Shown here: positions 18,216 through 26,630 of the stretch, piece after piece | Layout of the letters: each line of letters opens with the position of its first letter | How positions within the stretch are numbered: position 1 is the first letter of the stretch | Assembly: GCF_007995065.1 (NCBI RefSeq) | Contig: NZ_VOQR01000001.1 | Location: 2,793,001-2,857,000 of the forward strand | DNA: 64,000 bases | From: Sphingomonas ginsenosidivorax | GTDB taxonomy: Bacteria > Pseudomonadota > Alphaproteobacteria > Sphingomonadales > Sphingomonadaceae | Direction of reading: 5' to 3' | Position numbers and translations under genes: made by a program | The notes under the pieces: generated by a model | What the model was told of the DNA's origin: nothing | The model's input: the letters and a program-made list of their open reading frames with translations, nothing else | Databases searched by the model: none

Positions 18216-20687
18216 ATGGCGACGCAACCCGCCCCCCTGTTCGATGCAGCGCTCCACGCCCGCCGCTGGATCGCCGATTATTGCGCGCGCTCGGGGCCCG
18301 ACGACGTGCTCTGCAAGGCCGACGATCCTGCCTGGGCGGCGATGTTCGAGGAGCTGGCGACGGTCGCGTCCGACGATCTCGGCCATGCGCGCGACCGCGT
18401 GCAGCGCCATGCGGTCGACATCGGCACCGGCTTTCGCATCGCCGACGAACCCGACGAGCGCCCCTGGCCGGTCTCGCCGGTGCCGCTGCTGATCGAATCG
18501 GACGAATGGGCCGGCATCGCACGCGGGGTCGTCCAGCGTGCCGACCTGCTCGAAGCGATCGTCGCCGACCTCTATGGCGACGCGTCTCTCGTCGCCGAAG
18601 GGCAGATCCCCGCCGCGCTCGTCACCGGCAGCCCGTATTTCCTGCGCCCGATGGTCGGTCTTGACCCGCCCGGTGGCAAGCACCTGCATTTTATCGCGGT
18701 CGATCTCGGTCGTGGGCCGACTGGCGAATGGCGCGTGCTCGCCGACCACCTGCGCGCGCCCGCGGGGGCTGGCTACGCGCTCGAGAACCGGCTCGCGCTC
18801 GGCCGTACACTGGGCGGGTTGCAGGCAAAGCTCAACGTTCAGCGCCACGCGCCGTTCTTCGCGGCATTCCGCGCCGGGATGGCGGCGATGTGCCGGCGGA
18901 CCGATCCGCGCATCGGGCTGCTCACCCCCGGCCGCTTCAGCCCCAGTTATCCCGAACAGGCGCATCTGGCGCGCTATCTGGGACTGCTGCTCGTCGAGGG
19001 CGCCGATCTCGCCGCGCTCGAGGACAAGGTCTATGTCCGCACGATCGGCGGGCTGAAGCGGATCGACGCGCTGTGGCGCCGCATCGATCCCCGCCTGCTC
19101 GATCCGCTGGCGTTCGACACGCATTCTCAGATCGGCGTGCCGGGGCTGATCGACGCCTATGCCGCGGGCAACGTCGTGCTCTCCAACGCGCCGGGCGCGG
19201 GCGTGCTCGAGGAACCCGCCTTTGCCGGCTTCATGGCCGGACTCGCGCGCCGCCTGCTCGGCGAGGAGCTGCTGCTCCCCAACATCGCGACCTGGTGGTG
19301 CGGGCAGCCCGCCGCGTGCGACGCGGTGATCGCACGGTTCGACCGGATGCTGATCGGCCCCGCCTTCCGCGCGACCCCGCTCGGCATGCCCGGCGGATCC
19401 GTCGCCGGCGCGGACATCACCGGCGACGCGCGCGCCGCGCTGATGGCCGACCTCGCCCGGCGCCCGCAGGACTATGTCGGGCAGGAGATGGTCCGGCTGT
19501 CGACGATGCCCGTGGTGGTCGGCGACGCGCTGGTGCCGCGGCCGTTCACGCTGCGCGTCTTCGCTGCGCGCAGTGCCGATGGCGGCTGGACCGTGCTGCC
19601 CGGCGGGTTCGCGCGGATCGGCGAGCATCCCGACCCGCAGGCGAGCGTGATGGGCGAAGGCGTCTGGTCCGCCGATGTCTGCGTCTATGGCCCGGACCCC
19701 GTCGCGCCTGATTCGCTGCTCACCGCGCCCGATTCGCTCCACGTCCGCCGCAACCCCGGCACGCTGCCGAGCCGCGTCGCGGACAATTTCTACTGGCTCG
19801 GCCGCTATCTGGAACGCGGCGAGGCGCTGCTCGGCGCGATCCGCGTGATGCTCGGCAACTCGATCGACGTCGATGGCGGCGCGGTGCTGTCGGCGGCCAC
19901 CGTCGGGCGGCTGGTCGGGCTGATCGTGGGCGCCGGCGCGGCCGCGCATCCCCCGTCGCTGCGCCGTGCCGACCTCGCCGCACTCGCGCGCACCGCGATG
20001 GAGGACGAGGGCTGGCAGTCGATCGCGACGATCAACCGCCGCGCGCGCGAGATCGGCGAAGGATCGCGCGACCGGTTGTCGGCGGACATGGTCCGGCTGC
20101 TCGAAGCCCCCTTCCCCACGCACCGCGGCATGCTCGATCGCGCCGGCTCGCTGCAGCGCCGCTATGCCGCGATCGCCGGACTGTCCGCCGAGCATATGGG
20201 GCGCACCGCGGCGTGGCGGTTCCACGATCTCGGCCGGCGGATCGAACGCGCGATGGCAATGGCGCGCGCGATCCGGCTGTTCGGGATGCCCGGCGCGTCG
20301 CCCGACGACCTGTCGGTTTTGCTCGACCTCGCCGACAGCCAGATCTCGTATCGCCAGCGTTATCCGACCGGGATCGCGCGCGTGCCGGTGACGGACCTGG
20401 TCGCGCTCGACCCCGGCAACCCGCGTAGCCTCGCCTTCTCCGCCGAGCGGATCGCGAAGCGGCTCGCCGAGCTCCCGGTGCTCAGCGACGACGAGATGGC
20501 CGAACCGCAGCAATGGCAGGCGACCGCGCTGCAGGCGATCGTCACCACCTCGACCGCCGCCGAGATCGACGCCGAGACGCTCGGCGACATCGAACGCCGG
20601 CTGGGCGGCGTATCGGACGCGCTCGCCCGCCGCTATTTCCTGCAGGGCGCCGAACCGCTCCGCGCGGCGGAGCTGACGCTCGCATGA
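18216..20687 (+). CDS. Circularly permuted type 2 ATP-grasp / alpha-E fusion protein
   Basis: A fusion of two domains often encoded by separate genes. Residues 1 to about 480 are the circularly permuted ATP-grasp domain (COG2308). Recognisable parts are VVQRADLLEAIVADLYGD, the HLHFIAVDLGR strand, ALENRLALGRTLG, and DYVGQEMVRLSTMPV near its end. From about residue 510 (LPSRVADNFYWLGRYLERGE) the helical alpha-E domain (COG2307) begins, ending with ARRYFLQGAEPLRAAELTLA. Such proteins are predicted amide- or peptide-bond-forming ligases; the substrate is unknown. I chose ATG 18216; GTG 18210 and ATG 18153 are alternatives. The transglutaminase gene overlaps the stop (ATGA). Confidence 0.85.
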   Translation: MATQPAPLFDAALHARRWIADYCARSGPDDVLCKADDPAWAAMFEELATVASDDLGHARDRVQRHAVDIGTGFRIADEPDERPWPVSPVPLLIESDEWAGIARGVVQRADLLEAIVADLYGDASLVAEGQIPAALVTGSPYFLRPMVGLDPPGGKHLHFIAVDLGRGPTGEWRVLADHLRAPAGAGYALENRLALGRTLGGLQAKLNVQRHAPFFAAFRAGMAAMCRRTDPRIGLLTPGRFSPSYPEQAHLARYLGLLLVEGADLAALEDKVYVRTIGGLKRIDALWRRIDPRLLDPLAFDTHSQIGVPGLIDAYAAGNVVLSNAPGAGVLEEPAFAGFMAGLARRLLGEELLLPNIATWWCGQPAACDAVIARFDRMLIGPAFRATPLGMPGGSVAGADITGDARAALMADLARRPQDYVGQEMVRLSTMPVVVGDALVPRPFTLRVFAARSADGGWTVLPGGFARIGEHPDPQASVMGEGVWSADVCVYGPDPVAPDSLLTAPDSLHVRRNPGTLPSRVADNFYWLGRYLERGEALLGAIRVMLGNSIDVDGGAVLSAATVGRLVGLIVGAGAAAHPPSLRRADLAALARTAMEDEGWQSIATINRRAREIGEGSRDRLSADMVRLLEAPFPTHRGMLDRAGSLQRRYAAIAGLSAEHMGRTAAWRFHDLGRRIERAMAMARAIRLFGMPGASPDDLSVLLDLADSQISYRQRYPTGIARVPVTDLVALDPGNPRSLAFSAERIAKRLAELPVLSDDEMAEPQQWQATALQAIVTTSTAAEIDAETLGDIERRLGGVSDALARRYFLQGAEPLRAAELTLA

Positions 20688-21568
20688 TCTACGACATCCG
20701 CCACGTCACGACGTTCGACTATGGCGCGAGCGTCAAGTTCGCGCGCTGCAACCTGCGGCTGCAGCCGATCGACTGGCCCGGCCAGCGGCTCGAAACCTAT
20801 GCGTTGTCGGTCCACCCCGCGGGCCGGACCAGCCCCGCGCGTGCCGAGGCGGGGCTCGCCAACGTTACCCGGCTGGTGGTCGATTCCCCCGTCCGCCACC
20901 TGACGATCGAGAGCGTCTCCCGGATGATCGTCGACCGGCTCGTCCCCGTCCCCGGCGACGACGACCCGACGCTTGCCGAGGTCGCGGCCCTGGCGCGCGC
21001 CAGTACCGACCTGTCGGCGGCCAGCCCGGCCAATTATCTCTACCCCTCGCCGCTGATCCCGCTCGACCATGCGATCGCGGACTGGTGCGCCGCCGACCTC
21101 GATCCGGCACGCGGCGCGCTGGAGGCGGGCATCGCGCTCGCCCGGCGGATACAGACAGAGTTCGAGTTCGACGCCACCGCGACCTTCGTCGACACGCCCC
21201 CGCACGAGGCGTTCCTCAAGCGTCGCGGCGTGTGCCAGGATTTCGCGCAGATCATGATCACCGGCCTGCGCGCCGCCGGCCTCCCCGCGGCCTATGCCTC
21301 GGGCTATATCCGCACCATCCCGCCCCCCGGGCAGCCGCGCCTGGTCGGCGCCGACGCGACGCATGCCTGGGTGTTGTTGTGGTGCGGGCCGCGGCACGGC
21401 TGGGTCGGGGTCGATCCCACCAACGGCATCTGGATGGCGAGCGACCACATCGTCATGGCAGTCGGCCGCGACTATGCCGAGATCGCGCCGGTCGACGGCG
21501 TGGTGCTTGGGTCGGGCGCGCAGGACATGCAGGTCAGCGTCGACGTGGCCCCTGTTGAGGATAGCTGA
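20684..21568 (+). CDS. Bacterial transglutaminase-like cysteine protease family protein
   Basis: Transglutaminase-fold protein, 294 aa. The family's N-terminal beta domain begins MIYDIRHVTTFDYG. The papain-like core follows, with catalytic Cys in KRRGVCQDFAQIMITGLRAAG, His in DATHAWVLLWC, and Asp in GWVGVDPTNG, so the full triad is present. Cytosolic, with no signal peptide. Translationally coupled to the ATP-grasp/alpha-E fusion, with which this family co-occurs widely. It may cut or transfer the amide bonds that system makes, but that role is inferred from association only. Confidence 0.9.
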   Translation: MIYDIRHVTTFDYGASVKFARCNLRLQPIDWPGQRLETYALSVHPAGRTSPARAEAGLANVTRLVVDSPVRHLTIESVSRMIVDRLVPVPGDDDPTLAEVAALARASTDLSAASPANYLYPSPLIPLDHAIADWCAADLDPARGALEAGIALARRIQTEFEFDATATFVDTPPHEAFLKRRGVCQDFAQIMITGLRAAGLPAAYASGYIRTIPPPGQPRLVGADATHAWVLLWCGPRHGWVGVDPTNGIWMASDHIVMAVGRDYAEIAPVDGVVLGSGAQDMQVSVDVAPVEDS

Positions 21569-21574
21569 CCCTTC

Positions 21575-21679
21575 CGTCACCCCGGACTTGGTCCGGGGTC
21601 CATCGTGCCGCAAACCAACCGGCCGACAAACATGCCTGACGATGGATGCCGGGGATGCCGGAACAGGTCCGGCATGACG
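21575..21679. repeat. Type A paired palindrome
   Basis: CGTCACCCCGGACTTGGTCC at the left and AGGTCCGGCATGACG at the right, about 105 bp, with a spacer containing TGCCGCAAACCAACCGG that recurs in the copy at 32536. Confidence 0.85.
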
Positions 21680-21747
21680 AAGCTACGGGAATTGCGTTAC
21701 GGGCTCGTCCGCCCCACATAGGCGCCTAATACACCATGGGGACGTAA

Positions 21748-22674
21748 GTGGCCGATCCGTACAAGATCCTGAACGTGGACCGCAGCGCGAGCGAAGCCGA
21801 CATCAAGAAGGCGTATCGCAAGCTTGCCAAGGAACTGCACCCCGACCGCAACAAGGACAATCCCAAGGCGTCGGAGAAGTTCAGCCAGGTCACCAACGCG
21901 TACGACCTGCTGCAGGACAAGGACAAGCGCGCGCGCTTCGACCGCGGCGAGATCGACGGCGACGGCAACCCGGCCGCACCGTTCGGCTTTGGCGGCGGTG
22001 GCGGCGGACGCCCACACCCGGGCGGTCCCGGCGGCTTCCGCAGCGAGGAATTCGGCGCTGGCGGCCCGGACGTCGGCGACATTTTCGAAGGGCTGTTCGG
22101 CGGCCAGCGCGGCGGCTTCTCCAGCGGCTTCGGCCGGCGCCCGCAGCCCAAGGGCGCGAACGCCGCCTATCGCCTGCTCGTGCCGTTCGTCGAGGCGGCG
22201 ACGCTGGAGCCCCAGCGCGTGACGCTGGCGGACGGCAAGACGCTCGACCTCAAACTTCCCGCGGGCGTCGAGAGCGGCACGCAGATGAAGCTGACCGGCA
22301 AGGGCGAGCCCGGCCCCGGCGGTGCGGGCGATGCGATCCTCACGATCGACGTCGCCCCGCACAAGTTCTTCACGCGCGACGGCGACGACGTCCGGCTCGA
22401 CCTGCCGATCACGCTGGCCGAAGCGGTGCTCGGCGGTTCGGTGAAGGCGCCCACGGTCGAGAAACCGGTGATGCTGACCATCCCCAAGGGAACCAGTTCG
22501 GGCAAGACGCTTCGCCTCAAGGGCAAGGGATTCCACAAGAAAACCGGTGGCCGCGGCGATCAGCTGGTGACTCTGATGGTCGACATCCCCGCCGGTGATG
22601 CCGCGCTGACCGCATTCGTCGAGAGCTGGGACGGCCGCGACGCCGGGAACCCGAGGGGTGCGATGGGCGTCTGA
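21748..22674 (+). CDS. DnaJ-like co-chaperone (CbpA type)
   Basis: 308-aa J-domain protein. Residues 1-70 form the J domain with the essential HPD in AKELHPDRNKDNPKA. A Gly/Phe-rich linker follows (FGFGGGGGGRPHPGG...GGFSSGFGRR), then two C-terminal substrate-binding barrels (LPAGVESGTQMKLTGKGEPG and ITLAEAVLGGSVKAPTVEK). There is no CxxCxGxG zinc-finger domain, so it is the CbpA rather than canonical DnaJ type. GTG start. It would stimulate DnaK. The BrkB gene follows 6 bases later on the same strand. Confidence 0.9.
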   Translation: MADPYKILNVDRSASEADIKKAYRKLAKELHPDRNKDNPKASEKFSQVTNAYDLLQDKDKRARFDRGEIDGDGNPAAPFGFGGGGGGRPHPGGPGGFRSEEFGAGGPDVGDIFEGLFGGQRGGFSSGFGRRPQPKGANAAYRLLVPFVEAATLEPQRVTLADGKTLDLKLPAGVESGTQMKLTGKGEPGPGGAGDAILTIDVAPHKFFTRDGDDVRLDLPITLAEAVLGGSVKAPTVEKPVMLTIPKGTSSGKTLRLKGKGFHKKTGGRGDQLVTLMVDIPAGDAALTAFVESWDGRDAGNPRGAMGV

Positions 22675-22680
22675 CCCCAG

Positions 22681-23649
22681 GTGAATGATATCAGCGCTCT
22701 TTCGCCCGAAGCCCGGGCGCACCAGCATGGCACCGCGCGCCGCCGCATCGACCGTGGTTTCGCAAAGGTCCGTCCGGGCAGCTTCGCCTTCGAAGTCGTC
22801 AGGCGGTCGGCGGTGGGCGTGTTCACCGACGGGTTCATCCATGCCGGGAACCTCGCCTATCTGGCGCTGATGACGCTGTTCCCGTTCTTCATCACGGCGG
22901 CCGCGATCGCTTCGCTGTTCGGGCAGAGCGAGGAGACGATCCGCGCGGTGAACTCCTTCCTCCACGTCCTGCCGCCCAACGTCGCCGACCTGCTGCGCAA
23001 GCCGATCGCCGACGTGCTTGCGGCGCGGACGGGATCGCTCTTGTGGCTGGGCGGACTGGTCGGCCTGTGGACGGTCGGCGGGTTCGTCGAGACGATCCGC
23101 GACATCTTCCACCGCGCCTATGGGATCAAGGCGACCGCGCCGTTCTGGAAATCGCGGCTCGGCTCGTCGTTCGTGATCATCTGCTCGGTGATCATCGCGC
23201 TGCTGTCGTTCCTCGTACAGGGCATCCTGACCGCCGCCGAACAATTCATCTACCGCCTCCTCCCCTTTGCCGAGGATGCGGCCAGCTGGGTGGGACTGTC
23301 GCGCCTGATCCCCGGCCTGATCATGTTCGGCGCGCTGTACCTGCTCTTCTATTCGGTCACGCCGTCGCGCTATCGCTACAGCAAGAATCCGAAATGGCCG
23401 GGCGCGCTGTTCACCACGGCGTGGTGGATTTCGGCGACGGCGCTGCTGCCGGTGATCCTCGCGCAGCTCGGCGGCTACGACCTGACCTATGGCAGCCTAG
23501 CGGGCGTCGTCGTGATGCTGCTGTTCTTCTACGTGATCGGGCTCGGCCTCGTATTCGGCGCCCATCTCAACGCGGCACTGGCGGAACCACCTGAATCGGC
23601 GCTAGAGCAACCGGCTACGACTGAACAATCGGGGACGGCGACGGCGTGA
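22681..23649 (+). CDS. YihY/BrkB family inner-membrane protein
   Basis: 322-aa integral membrane protein of the YihY/virulence factor BrkB family. Recognisable blocks: GNLAYLALMTLFPFFITAAA, WTVGGFVETIRDIFHRAYGI, YLLFYSVTPSRYRYSKNPKW and the last two helices (GSLAGVVVMLLFFYVIGLGL). About six helices with a soluble N-terminal stretch. GTG start immediately after the DnaJ-like gene. Its function is unresolved; the old claim that the family is RNase BN is not supported. The fabI start overlaps its stop. Confidence 0.88.
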   Translation: MNDISALSPEARAHQHGTARRRIDRGFAKVRPGSFAFEVVRRSAVGVFTDGFIHAGNLAYLALMTLFPFFITAAAIASLFGQSEETIRAVNSFLHVLPPNVADLLRKPIADVLAARTGSLLWLGGLVGLWTVGGFVETIRDIFHRAYGIKATAPFWKSRLGSSFVIICSVIIALLSFLVQGILTAAEQFIYRLLPFAEDAASWVGLSRLIPGLIMFGALYLLFYSVTPSRYRYSKNPKWPGALFTTAWWISATALLPVILAQLGGYDLTYGSLAGVVVMLLFFYVIGLGLVFGAHLNAALAEPPESALEQPATTEQSGTATA

Positions 23650-24449
23650 ATGGTTTGATGGCAGGCAAGCGCGGGCTCATCATGGGGCTCGCCAACGACA
23701 AGTCGCTGGCCTGGGGGATCGCCAAGAAGCTGTCCGAGGCCGGCGCGGAACTCGCGTTCAGCTACCAGGGCGCGGCGATGGAGAAGCGGGTCCGCCCGCT
23801 TGCCGAGCAGCTGGGCGTCGCTCGCCTGTTCGACTGCGACGTGTCCGACATGGCCGCGCTCGACGGCACCTTCGCGGCACTTGCGGCGGAGTGGCCGACG
23901 ATCGACTTCGTCGTCCACGCGATCGGCTTCTCCGACAAGAACGAGCTCCGCGGCCGGTTCGTCGACACCAGCCTCGACAATTTCCTGCTGACGATGAACA
24001 TCTCGGTCTATTCGTTCGTCGCGGTCGCGCAGCGCGCGGCGAAGATGATGAACCCCGGCGGGTCGATGCTGACGCTCAGCTATTACGGCGCCGAAAAGGT
24101 CATCCCGCACTATAACGTCATGGGCGTCGCCAAGGCCGCGCTCGAGACAAGCGTGCAGTATCTCGCGGTCGATCTCGGCCGCGACAACATCCGCGTCAAC
24201 GCGATCTCGGCCGGCCCGATCAAGACGCTCGCCGCCAGCGGCATCGGCGACTTCCGCCTGATCCTGAAGTGGAACGAGCTCAACTCGCCGCTCAAGCGCA
24301 ACGTCACCATCGACGATGTCGGCGGCGCCGGGCTCTACCTGTTGAGCGACCTCGCCAGCGGCGTGACGGGCGAGACGCACCATGTCGACGCCGGCTACAA
24401 CGTGATCGGCATGAAGGCCGAAGACGCCCCCGACATAGCGCTGGCATAA
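23646..24449 (+). CDS. fabI: Enoyl-[acyl-carrier-protein] reductase (NADH) FabI
   Basis: Short-chain dehydrogenase-fold enzyme, 267 aa, that catalyses the last reduction of each fatty-acid elongation cycle. The nucleotide-binding N-terminus is GLMAGKRGLIMGLANDKSLAWGIA. The catalytic pair is in SYYGAEKVIPHYNVMGVAKAALE (Tyr-x6-Lys, about residues 155-162). The C-terminal GVTGETHHVDAGYNVIG is diagnostic. The GTG start overlaps the stop of the BrkB gene (GTGA). The following aroC gene is separated from it by the DUF559 cassette. Confidence 0.95.
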   Translation: MNGLMAGKRGLIMGLANDKSLAWGIAKKLSEAGAELAFSYQGAAMEKRVRPLAEQLGVARLFDCDVSDMAALDGTFAALAAEWPTIDFVVHAIGFSDKNELRGRFVDTSLDNFLLTMNISVYSFVAVAQRAAKMMNPGGSMLTLSYYGAEKVIPHYNVMGVAKAALETSVQYLAVDLGRDNIRVNAISAGPIKTLAASGIGDFRLILKWNELNSPLKRNVTIDDVGGAGLYLLSDLASGVTGETHHVDAGYNVIGMKAEDAPDIALA

Positions 24450-24450
24450 A

Positions 24451-24509
24451 CCCTCGCCCCCTCCGGGGAGAGGGAGGGACCCATGCAAAGCACGGGAGGG
24501 TGAGGGCAC
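24451..24509. repeat. Left inverted repeat of the DUF559 cassette (type K)
   Basis: About 59 bp ending GGGAGGGTGAGGGCAC directly before the DUF559 start. It shares CGGGGAGAGGGAGGG and GGGAGGGTGAGGGCAC with the reverse complement of the right-hand repeat. Its inner end resembles the inner arm of the type B repeats (ACGGAGGGGGCGGACACGG). Confidence 0.85.
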
Positions 24510-24510
24510 G

Positions 24511-24930
24511 GTGAGACAGAGGGATGGCAGCGAAGCACTGGAACGCGCCCGAGGCTTGCGCCGTAATGCGACGCGCGCCGAGGCATTGCTCTGGCAGCAC
24601 CTCCGCAATCGTCGCCTTGGGGATTTCAAATTCCGCCGCCAGGTTTGGGTCGGCCCCTTCATCGCCGACTTCCTTTGCATGGACGCCATGCTCGTCGTCG
24701 AGGTAGACGGCAGTCAGCATCTCGGTGACGTCGCGTATGACGGCAATCGAACCGCCTACCTCACGAGCAAGGGATACCGCGTGATCCGTGTCTGGAACAA
24801 CGACGTGATGCAGCGGATGGACGATGTGCTCGCCGCAATCCTGTCCGCGCTCGGCAGCGTGCCCTCACCCTCCCACCCGGCTGCACCGGGCGGGCCCCTC
24901 CCTCTCCCCGTCGGGGAGAGGGGACAATGA
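24511..24930 (+). CDS. DUF559 (Vsr/PD-(D/E)XK-like) endonuclease domain protein
   Basis: 139-aa protein of the DUF559 family, related to very-short-patch repair endonucleases. It begins with the basic helix [20 protein letters not shown]. The nuclease core follows: [20 protein letters not shown], then [12 protein letters not shown] (E-x-D-G...H), and [23 protein letters not shown] start. The last roughly 24 residues ([18 protein letters not shown]...) are encoded by the right inverted repeat, and the stop overlaps the aroC start codon. Flanked on both sides by about 60-bp inverted repeats, so the gene appears to be cargo, or the engine, of a small mobile cassette inserted between fabI and aroC. 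Confidence 0.88.
   Translation: MRQRDGSEALERARGLRRNATRAEALLWQHLRNRRLGDFKFRRQVWVGPFIADFLCMDAMLVVEVDGSQHLGDVAYDGNRTAYLTSKGYRVIRVWNNDVMQRMDDVLAAILSALGSVPSPSHPAAPGGPLPLPVGERGQ
24859..24925. repeat. Right inverted repeat of the DUF559 cassette (type K)
   Basis: Begins GTGCCCTCACCCTCCC and ends with the hairpin CCTCTCCCC-GTC-GGGGAGAGG. Inverted relative to the repeat at 24451. It encodes the C-terminus of the DUF559 protein, and its GAGAGGGG provides the purine-rich tract just upstream of the aroC ATG. Confidence 0.85.
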
Positions 24931-26006
24931 GCTTCAATACCTTCGGACGCGTGTTCCGCTTCACCACCTGGGGCGAGAGCCACGGCCCTGCGCTCGGCGC
25001 GGTGGTCGACGGCTGCCCCCCCGGGATCGCGCTGAGCGAGGCGGATATCCAGCCCTGGCTCGACAAGCGCCGGCCGGGCACCTCGCGCTTCACCACGCAG
25101 CGCCGCGAGCCGGACGCCGTCCGCATCCTGTCGGGCGTGTTCGACGGCCGTACCACCGGCACGCCGATCAGCCTGATGATCGAGAATGTCGACCAGCGCT
25201 CGAAGGACTATTCCGACGTCGCCAAGGCCTATCGCCCCGGCCATGCCGATTATGCCTATGACGCCAAATACGGGTTCCGCGACTTCCGCGGCGGCGGGCG
25301 CTCCTCTGCGCGTGAGACTGCCGCGCGGGTCGCGGCGGGCGCGATTGCGCGGCTGGTGGTGCCGCAGGTCCGTGTGCGGGCCTGGGTCGAGGCGATCGGC
25401 GGCGACGCAATCGACCCCGCCCGGTTCGACGACGCGCAGATCGACCAGAACCCCTTCTTCTGCCCCGACATCGCTGCGGCCTCGCGCTGGGAGCGGCTGG
25501 TCGACGAGGCGCGGAAATCCGGCTCGTCGCTCGGCGCGGTGATCGCGTGCGAGGCGACCGGCGTTCCCGCGGGCTGGGGTGCTCCGCTCTATGCCAAGAT
25601 GGATTCCGAACTCGCCGCGGCGTGCATGAGCATCAACGCCGTCAAGGGCATCGAGATCGGCGACGGGTTCGCCGCCGCCGCGCTGTCGGGCGAGGCCAAT
25701 GCCGATCCGATGCGGCCGGGTGCGCCGGAAACCGGGGGCGGTCCGGAATTCCTCGCAAACCATGCCGGCGGGATCGCGGGCGGGATCGCGACCGGCCAGC
25801 CGATCACCTTGCGCGTCGCGTTCAAGCCTACCAGTTCGATCCTGACCCCCGTCGAGACGATCGGTCCAGACGGCGTCGCGACCACGATCGCGACCAAGGG
25901 CCGCCACGACCCCTGTGTCGGTATCCGCGGCGTCCCAGTGGTCGAGGCGATGGTCGCGCTGGTACTCGCGGACCAGGCGTTGCTGCATCGGGCCCAGTGC
26001 GGCTGA
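24927..26006 (+). CDS. aroC: Chorismate synthase
   Basis: FMN-dependent enzyme, 359 aa, converting EPSP to chorismate, the last step of the shikimate pathway. Signatures: [20 protein letters not shown], the phosphate/FMN-binding [24 protein letters not shown] block (here [20 protein letters not shown]) and the late block [20 protein letters not shown]. Full length. The ribosome-binding region before ATG lies within the right repeat of the DUF559 cassette, and the start overlaps the DUF559 stop. Confidence 0.96.
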   Translation: MSFNTFGRVFRFTTWGESHGPALGAVVDGCPPGIALSEADIQPWLDKRRPGTSRFTTQRREPDAVRILSGVFDGRTTGTPISLMIENVDQRSKDYSDVAKAYRPGHADYAYDAKYGFRDFRGGGRSSARETAARVAAGAIARLVVPQVRVRAWVEAIGGDAIDPARFDDAQIDQNPFFCPDIAAASRWERLVDEARKSGSSLGAVIACEATGVPAGWGAPLYAKMDSELAAACMSINAVKGIEIGDGFAAAALSGEANADPMRPGAPETGGGPEFLANHAGGIAGGIATGQPITLRVAFKPTSSILTPVETIGPDGVATTIATKGRHDPCVGIRGVPVVEAMVALVLADQALLHRAQCG

Positions 26007-26011
26007 ACGCG

Positions 26012-26036
26012 GGAACAGTTGCGATAGAAGTTCGTT
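26012..26036 (+). promoter_or_regulatory. EcfG-type general-stress promoter
   Basis: GGAAC (26012-26016), a 16-base spacer, then CGTT (26033-26036), an exact match to the alphaproteobacterial EcfG consensus. It sits 30 bases before the start of the Gly/Thr/Met-repeat protein gene, in the short gap after aroC. Confidence 0.75.
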
Positions 26037-26065
26037 GGCTCCTTTAAGAAAATAGGAGAGAAACG

Positions 26066-26557
26066 ATGCGTCTTATCAAGACTTTGGGCATTGCTGCCCT
26101 GATAATTCCGGCTGCCGCGATGGCACAGACCTCGGGATCTACCGGTACCGCCGGCGGCACGATGGGAACCCAGTCCGGCACCATGGGTAGCCAGGCTGGC
26201 ATGCCCGGCGCCGACACCTCGACGACGACCTCGCCGAGCACGACGACATCGACCAAATCGAGCCGCAACAAGCGCTCGGGCAGCACAAGCGGCACGACCG
26301 GATCGACCACCGGCGGGACGACCAGCGGATCCATGGGTGGAACGACCGGTGGCACGACCGGTGGCACGATGGGCGGCACGACCGGTGGTACGATGGGCGG
26401 CACGACCGACGGCACCATGGGTGGCACGACCGGCGGAACCATGAGTGGCACGACCGGCGGAACCATGAGTGGCACGACCGGCGGAACCATGGGCGGCACG
26501 ACCGGCACCATGGGTGGTACGACCGGCGGCACCATGGGCAGCACCACGCCGCGCTGA
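26066..26557 (+). CDS. Secreted Gly/Thr/Met-repeat protein of unknown function
   Basis: 163 aa with a clear signal peptide (MRLIKTLGIAALIIPAAAMA, cleavage before QTSG). The mature part is low-complexity. A Ser/Thr-rich stretch with a short basic patch (KSSRNKRS) leads into about ten degenerate copies of an eight-residue unit GGTTGGTM, interspersed with SGTT/DGTM variants. The DNA repeats in 24-bp units are prone to slippage. A ribosome-binding site (AGGAGAG) precedes the ATG, and an exact EcfG promoter lies upstream. I do not recognise a function; a disordered periplasmic or surface stress protein is a reasonable guess. Confidence 0.75.
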   Translation: MRLIKTLGIAALIIPAAAMAQTSGSTGTAGGTMGTQSGTMGSQAGMPGADTSTTTSPSTTTSTKSSRNKRSGSTSGTTGSTTGGTTSGSMGGTTGGTTGGTMGGTTGGTMGGTTDGTMGGTTGGTMSGTTGGTMSGTTGGTMGGTTGTMGGTTGGTMGSTTPR

Positions 26558-26573
26558 TCAGCCCTAAAGACGT

Positions 26574-26606
26574 CGAATACCGGGCGACGCAGTCGCCCGG
26601 TATTCG
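26574..26606 (+). terminator. Perfect 15-bp hairpin after the repeat-protein gene
   Basis: Left arm CGAATACCGGGCGAC (26574-26588), loop GCA, right arm GTCGCCCGGTATTCG (26592-26606). There is no T-tract, so it may be an inefficient terminator or a 3'-end stabiliser between two small secreted-protein genes. Confidence 0.55.
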
Positions 26607-26630
26607 CATGTCCGTCACAGGAGAACCACC

